DNA from: Rhodospirillaceae bacterium
Lineage (GTDB): Bacteria > Pseudomonadota > Alphaproteobacteria > Rhodospirillales > Casp-alpha2
Length of the DNA: 57,097 nucleotides
Reading direction: 5' to 3'
Assembly (NCBI GenBank): GCA_002706405.1
Contig: PALN01000078.1
Span: 1-57,097 of the forward strand
Part shown: piece after piece, positions 53,303 through 57,097 of the stretch
Numbering within the stretch: position 1 is the first letter of the stretch
How the letters are laid out: each line of letters begins with the position of its first letter
The notes under the pieces: model-generated
What the model was told of the DNA's origin: nothing
Database searches by the model: none
Seen by the model: only the letters and a program-made list of their open reading frames with translations
Translations under genes and position numbers: made by a program

Positions 53303-54690
53303 TCGCTTGTCTTTTTGACGAACGGATCCGCGCGCACGACCCGATCGCGGCCGTCGTGTTTGGCCATGTAAAGCGCCTTGTCCGCGCGCTCGATCAATTC
53401 CGCCGCCGTTTCACCCGGCTCCACCAATTCGGCCACGCCGGCGCTCATCGTGACCGTCAGCTGGCTGCCGTCCGGCAGGGGAATCGGTTCTTCCGCAACC
53501 TTGGTGCGGATGCGGTCGGCGACCGCGAAAGCAATATCAATGGGAGTATCGGGCATGGCGACGATGAATTCCTCGCCGCCGAAACGGGCCGCCGTATCGA
53601 ACCCGCGCACGTTACGCAGCAGACGCTTGGCGACCACACGCAGCACCTCGTCACCGGCGGCATGGCCATAGGTGTCGTTGACGCGCTTGAAATGGTCCAG
53701 ATCGATCAGCATCAGGGACAACCCATGGCCGCCGTCACCGGCCCGCTTGACGATGCCGTCCAGGTGCGATTCCAGGTAGCGCCGGTTATGCAGCCCCGTC
53801 AGGCCATCGGTCAGCGCCATGGACAGATGCTGTTCGAAATTCGACTGCAGCATCTCCTGATAGCGCTTGCGCCGCACCTGGGTGCGCACGCGGGCCACGA
53901 TCTCCTGTTCGTCGACCGGGCGGACGACACAATCGTTAACCCCCAGTTCCAGGCCTTTGATCAGGTTCGATTCGTCCTCGGCATCGCCGATCAACAGGAT
54001 CGGCACCTGTCGCGTCGGCTCTTGCGAGCGCAGGCGCGAGGCCAGCCGCAGGGGTTCGTCCCCTTCGAAGTCCATGGATACGACGACCACGTCCGGCAGG
54101 TCGCCGGCGATATGCTGGGCGGCATCGATGTAGGAATTCAGCACGGTCACGTTATGACCGTCACGCTCGAGAACCCCCCGAATATTGTCGCTTTGGATTT
54201 CGCTGGAATCGACAACGATGACCCCTGCGGCGCGGCCGTGGACATCCGTCATGTCCGGGTCCACGTCAAAGCCCAGGTCGCGCGATGTCTGCTGATGCTG
54301 GGACCACTGGTCAAAGGTCCGCTTCATGCGCACCAGGGAGCGCACGCGGGCAAACAGCATGGTGTCGTTTAGCGGCTTGGTCAGGAAGTCATCAGCCCCG
54401 GCCTGCAGGCCGTTGACGCGGTCGCGCATGTCGTTGAGCGCCGTCACCATGACCACGGGAATATGCGCCGTGCGCGCCGATTTCTTGATCCGACGGCAGA
54501 CTTCGAATCCGTCCATGCCCGGCATCATGACGTCGAGCAGGACCAGGTCCGGCATTTCCCGGGACACGATCTCCAGCGCCGTGGGTCCGTCGTGGGCGGT
54601 CAGCACATCGTAGTATTCACTGGTGAGTTTGGCGGCCAGAACCTTCACGCTGGCGGCAAGATCATCAACGATGAGGATTCGTGCCGACAT
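53287..54690 (-). CDS. pleD: PleD-type response regulator (REC-REC-GGDEF)
   Basis: A 467-residue diguanylate cyclase. The first receiver (1-120) has the phospho-Asp53 (LLDVMMPGMDG) and a Lys in FLTKPL. The second receiver (about 155-275) serves as an adaptor and has a divergent acceptor region (VVSMDFEGD). The GGDEF domain has GGEEF as the active site and RGFD as the RxxD inhibitory site. It lies 21 bases after divK, as in Caulobacter, where phosphorylated PleD makes cyclic di-GMP during the swarmer-to-stalked change. Confidence 0.95.
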   Translation of the reverse strand: MSARILIVDDLAASVKVLAAKLTSEYYDVLTAHDGPTALEIVSREMPDLVLLDVMMPGMDGFEVCRRIKKSARTAHIPVVMVTALNDMRDRVNGLQAGADDFLTKPLNDTMLFARVRSLVRMKRTFDQWSQHQQTSRDLGFDVDPDMTDVHGRAAGVIVVDSSEIQSDNIRGVLERDGHNVTVLNSYIDAAQHIAGDLPDVVVVSMDFEGDEPLRLASRLRSQEPTRQVPILLIGDAEDESNLIKGLELGVNDCVVRPVDEQEIVARVRTQVRRKRYQEMLQSNFEQHLSMALTDGLTGLHNRRYLESHLDGIVKRAGDGGHGLSLMLIDLDHFKRVNDTYGHAAGDEVLRVVAKRLLRNVRGFDTAARFGGEEFIVAMPDTPIDIAFAVADRIRTKVAEEPIPLPDGSQLTVTMSAGVAELVEPGETAAELIERADKALYMAKHDGRDRVVRADPFVKKTSETAVE

Positions 54691-54711
54691 GGTTCCGGTT
54701 TCTCGCGGCGG

Positions 54712-55077
54712 TCAGCCGAGGAATTTCGCGACGGTTTCCAGGAACGTGGGCACGGAAATCGGCTTGGCGATGTAGCCTTCACAACCGCCTTCTCTGATTT
54801 TTTCCTCGTCCCCCTTCATGGCGAAGGCGGTGACGGCGATGACCGGGATCTCCTTCAGGGAATCGTCGGCCTTCAACATCTTGGTGACTTCCAGGCCGGA
54901 AATCTCCGGAAGCTGGATGTCCATGAGGATCAGATCGGGGCGATGTTCCTGGGCAAGCTGAATGGCGTCACGCCCGTCCATGGTCTGAATGGTGTTGTAA
55001 CCATTGGCCTGGAGCAGGTCGTTGAACAACTTCATGTTGAGATCGTTATCCTCAACAATCAAAATCGTTTTCGCCAT
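54712..55077 (-). CDS. divK: Cell-cycle response regulator DivK
   Basis: A 121-residue single-domain receiver. The acidic pair IVEDNDLN, phospho-acceptor Asp53 ([11 protein letters not shown]), Thr in [12 protein letters not shown] and the Lys of GYIAKPISV are all present. Length and the linkage with pleD point to DivK, which controls CtrA through DivJ/PleC/DivL in alphaproteobacteria. No output domain is attached. Confidence 0.94.
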   Translation of the reverse strand: MAKTILIVEDNDLNMKLFNDLLQANGYNTIQTMDGRDAIQLAQEHRPDLILMDIQLPEISGLEVTKMLKADDSLKEIPVIAVTAFAMKGDEEKIREGGCEGYIAKPISVPTFLETVAKFLG

Positions 55078-55240
55078 ATTTCATTCTTTCGATCAATTTC
55101 GAGGCCGCCGACAGTGCCCTACCCGGCACGACGGCCTTGGCCCGACCGAGGACATTCGACCGGAACGGAGGTCTCCGTCACGCTTAGCTGAGATAGTGTC
55201 CGAAACGCCCCGGCAAGTCAAACGACGCTAGGGGTCATGG

Positions 55241-55939
55241 TCACTCGCCACGAACCTCTTCGACCATGTCTTCCAGGCGATTGACATTGTCGATAACCAG
55301 ACGGTCTTTCTGGCGTTCGACCATGCCCTGGCGGGACAGGTCCGACAGCACGCGGGCAACGGTTTCACGGGTCGTCGATACGCGGCTTGCAATATCGCCA
55401 TGTACGGGGATGGGCTTCAGTTCGGCGCGGTTCTCACCAACCATGTTGCTACGCGCCAGACGCAGTAAATCGGCCTGAACCCGGTTGTTGGCAGCGAGCG
55501 TGCTGAGATCCATGATGCGATCGGTCGAAGACCGTACGATGCGCGTCAGCGCGCGCATGAGGCGCAGGGTAACCGTGAAATGCTCCGACAGGAGCTGCAG
55601 GAACCGTTCCTGTGACAAGGATGCGATGACCGTGTTCCGAAGCGCCATGACGCTGGCCGACCGCGGCTCCCCGTCTATCGCCGCCAGGTCGCCGAAATGG
55701 CCGCCTGCATTGACGTCGTCGAGGGTGATTTCCCGCCCGGACAGAGAGTAGATAACGACCCGGGCGGCGCCGGAAACAACGAAATAGACGTCTTGCGTAT
55801 CGCTTTGGCGATCGATGATCTGTTCCTGGGGCGCATACGTCTTCCACGAACAGGCCTGCTCAAGGCGCCCGATCTCGGCCGCAGTCAAATCTTCCAGCAG
55901 ATGCACCTGCGCCAATGACCGCGCATTATCATCTGACAC
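55241..55939 (-). CDS. Crp/Fnr family transcriptional regulator
   Basis: A 232-residue regulator with a cyclic-nucleotide-type beta-roll (about 15-130, with GGHFGDLAAIDGEPRSASVMA) and a winged helix at about 175-225 (DIASRVSTTRETVARVLSDLSRQGMV). It has one cysteine (Cys30), so it lacks an Fnr-type iron-sulfur cluster; an effector such as cAMP is possible. The PRSASV block matches the cAMP-binding phosphate cassette of CRP in outline. It is upstream of, and on the same strand as, divK-pleD, with 163 bases between. Confidence 0.92.
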   Translation of the reverse strand: MSDDNARSLAQVHLLEDLTAAEIGRLEQACSWKTYAPQEQIIDRQSDTQDVYFVVSGAARVVIYSLSGREITLDDVNAGGHFGDLAAIDGEPRSASVMALRNTVIASLSQERFLQLLSEHFTVTLRLMRALTRIVRSSTDRIMDLSTLAANNRVQADLLRLARSNMVGENRAELKPIPVHGDIASRVSTTRETVARVLSDLSRQGMVERQKDRLVIDNVNRLEDMVEEVRGE

Positions 55940-56299
55940 GCGAACCCCCTTCGCCCAAAACCAAGAGCAAATTTATTAATGCGATCTTATGCAAGAACCG
56001 CGCACAACTCCAAAGGAAATGAACCCGTACCGATTCCTGCGTGAGTGGATACCTGCGCAGCCGACAAATCACCCTGACACGGGTTTCCGCACTTGGCATT
56101 CCGAGCCGGCACCCTTATATCGATTTTAACTTTTTTATGCTCTAATTGACCATCAAATGGATCGTCAACCGCCTGGGTGGGGGCATTGGCACCGTCCGGG
56201 ACACGGCACGGCCAACGATGCGGCGGAATTGCACGGACAACCGAAGGTCAGATTGAAAAGCCGGGCGGCCGATGTGCCCGCGCGCGAACGGAAACGACA
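55940..56299. other. Divergent intergenic region
   Basis: This 360-base spacer between the Crp-family gene and an exported protein gene shows no convincing gene. A moderately AT-rich stretch at 56115-56155 (TATCGATTTTAAC, TTTTTTATGCTCTAATTG) probably holds the promoter of the downstream gene. I see no clear repeat or operator. Confidence 0.5.
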
Positions 56300-56914
56300 A
56301 TGAAAAGACCCATAATCGCCCTTTTTGCCCTGATGCTGACCGCCGCCTTTGCCACAGCCGGGCATGCCGCCGAAGGCCAGTTGAACGCCATTTCATCGAA
56401 ACCGCTACCGGCCGGCAAGGTACTGGCCGTGCGCGCGCTTGACGATTCCGACGAATCACTTGAGTTGAATCATCAATTTACCCGGGAACTCAGGAATCGC
56501 GGCTATCGGCTCGACCCCAAGGCGGACCTGGTCCTGACCTTTGAGGTGCTGGACGAGCTCGGTGCCTACACCTTCACCGATAAGCGTTATTTCCTGGATA
56601 TCCAGGGCACCAAAGGCACCAGCACCGGCACCGAAGGCTCTGAAGCGCGATTCAACGTGTTTGATTCCAAGACCGGCGGCATCCTGAACGAAGGTCAGGG
56701 CGGGACCAAGATCGTTACCCCGACCAAGTATCGCTTGAAAGTGACCATCGACGGCCCGGCGGAAGCCGGCCGTATCGAACGCTACTGGCAGGGATGGGCC
56801 ACCGGAAATCTGGGCGCGTCAACCAACGAATCCCTGATCGGCGCCATGGTGGTGCCTCTGGTCGAGAGTCTGGGCAAGACCGTCAAGAACGAAGTCTTCC
56901 CCCTGCCCAACTAG
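56300..56914 (+). CDS. Exported protein of unknown function
   Basis: A 204-residue protein with a signal peptide (MKRPIIALFALMLTAAFATAGHAA) and a mature domain with no cysteine. The part ELRNRGYRLDPKADLVLTFEV resembles envelope proteins of the DUF4136-like type that compare a strand-helix repeat, but I cannot assign a family. GGAAACGACA lies before the ATG at 56300; the longer frame beginning at 56177 is not supported. Confidence 0.75.
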   Translation: MKRPIIALFALMLTAAFATAGHAAEGQLNAISSKPLPAGKVLAVRALDDSDESLELNHQFTRELRNRGYRLDPKADLVLTFEVLDELGAYTFTDKRYFLDIQGTKGTSTGTEGSEARFNVFDSKTGGILNEGQGGTKIVTPTKYRLKVTIDGPAEAGRIERYWQGWATGNLGASTNESLIGAMVVPLVESLGKTVKNEVFPLPN

Positions 56915-57007
56915 CCTTTTCACGCACCCGGGGCCTGCCCGACGTCGCGCCTTGCCACGGCCGTGGCGGCGGCACGCCCGTGACGATGCTTGCCCAGCCG
57001 GGTCAAA

Positions 57008-57022
57008 CCGTTTAGGAAACGG
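57008..57022 (+). terminator. Small hairpin near the window end
   Basis: CCGTTT-AGG-AAACGG forms a six-pair stem about 95 bases after the last gene. A GCCACGGCCGTGGC palindrome lies at 56954-56967. No T-tract follows, so termination is uncertain. Confidence 0.35.
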
Positions 57023-57097
57023 GGCCGTGGACGGCTGATTGGCGGCCGGCCAGTCTTAACGTTTGAACCCGGCCTCTCAGATGGAAAACCCCTCCAA

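Noticed and set aside
36-57097. Mobile element or CRISPR array
   Set aside because: I looked for transposase motifs, flanking inverted repeats and regularly spaced repeats and found none.

Overview
The window is high-GC, gene-dense DNA from an alphaproteobacterium, most likely a member of the Rhodospirillales. I infer this from the proteins and gene order: gatCAB, pyrB with a PyrC-like gene and plsY, dprA-topA-rnr with rpmG, a divK-pleD pair, RuvX, a VacJ/MlaA protein, many TRAP transporters, and a bacterial cereblon-type (CULT) protein like one known from Magnetospirillum. No search was run, so the genus is open.

Region 1 (1-5150) holds the 5' part of a TakP-like TRAP binding protein, then a FecI-type sigma factor, a FecR-type anti-sigma factor and a TonB-dependent siderophore receptor with the STN signalling domain. 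A near-consensus Fur box precedes the sigma gene, giving a complete iron-responsive cell-surface signalling cascade. Region 2 (5150-14000) is catabolic. It has a minus-strand operon AtuA/DUF1446 - MBL-fold hydrolase - DUF4387, an ArsR regulator with a visible promoter and operator, an exported nuclease, and a TRAP (dctP-dctQ-dctM) - IclR - TauD-like dioxygenase run. Region 3 (14000-18700) has tRNA-Ser(GCU), a YbaK/EbsC protein, a GST, a TauE/SafE permease, an MlaA protein and an SDR. Region 4 (18700-28030) repeats the IclR - TRAP - dioxygenase theme with a different transporter (TAXI type plus fused 4TM/12TM permease). It faces a minus-strand group of N-acyl-D-amino-acid deacylase-type amidohydrolase, DUF1932 dehydrogenase and Ldh-type dehydrogenase.

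Region 5 (28030-31320) holds the most distinctive genes: a CULT/cereblon-like protein with a SelW-like thioredoxin-fold protein, divergent from a hybrid histidine kinase whose sensor is an NMT1/THI5-like binding protein. Region 6 (31300-57097) is mostly housekeeping: gatCAB, a TorF-type porin, ruvX, a PAS-GGDEF protein, pyrB with a PyrC-like protein lacking metal ligands, plsY, an EmrAB efflux pair behind an AT-rich island, dprA, topA, rnr, an S41 protease, rpmG, divK-pleD, a Crp-family regulator and an exported protein of unknown function. I saw no insertion sequence, prophage, CRISPR array or rRNA.
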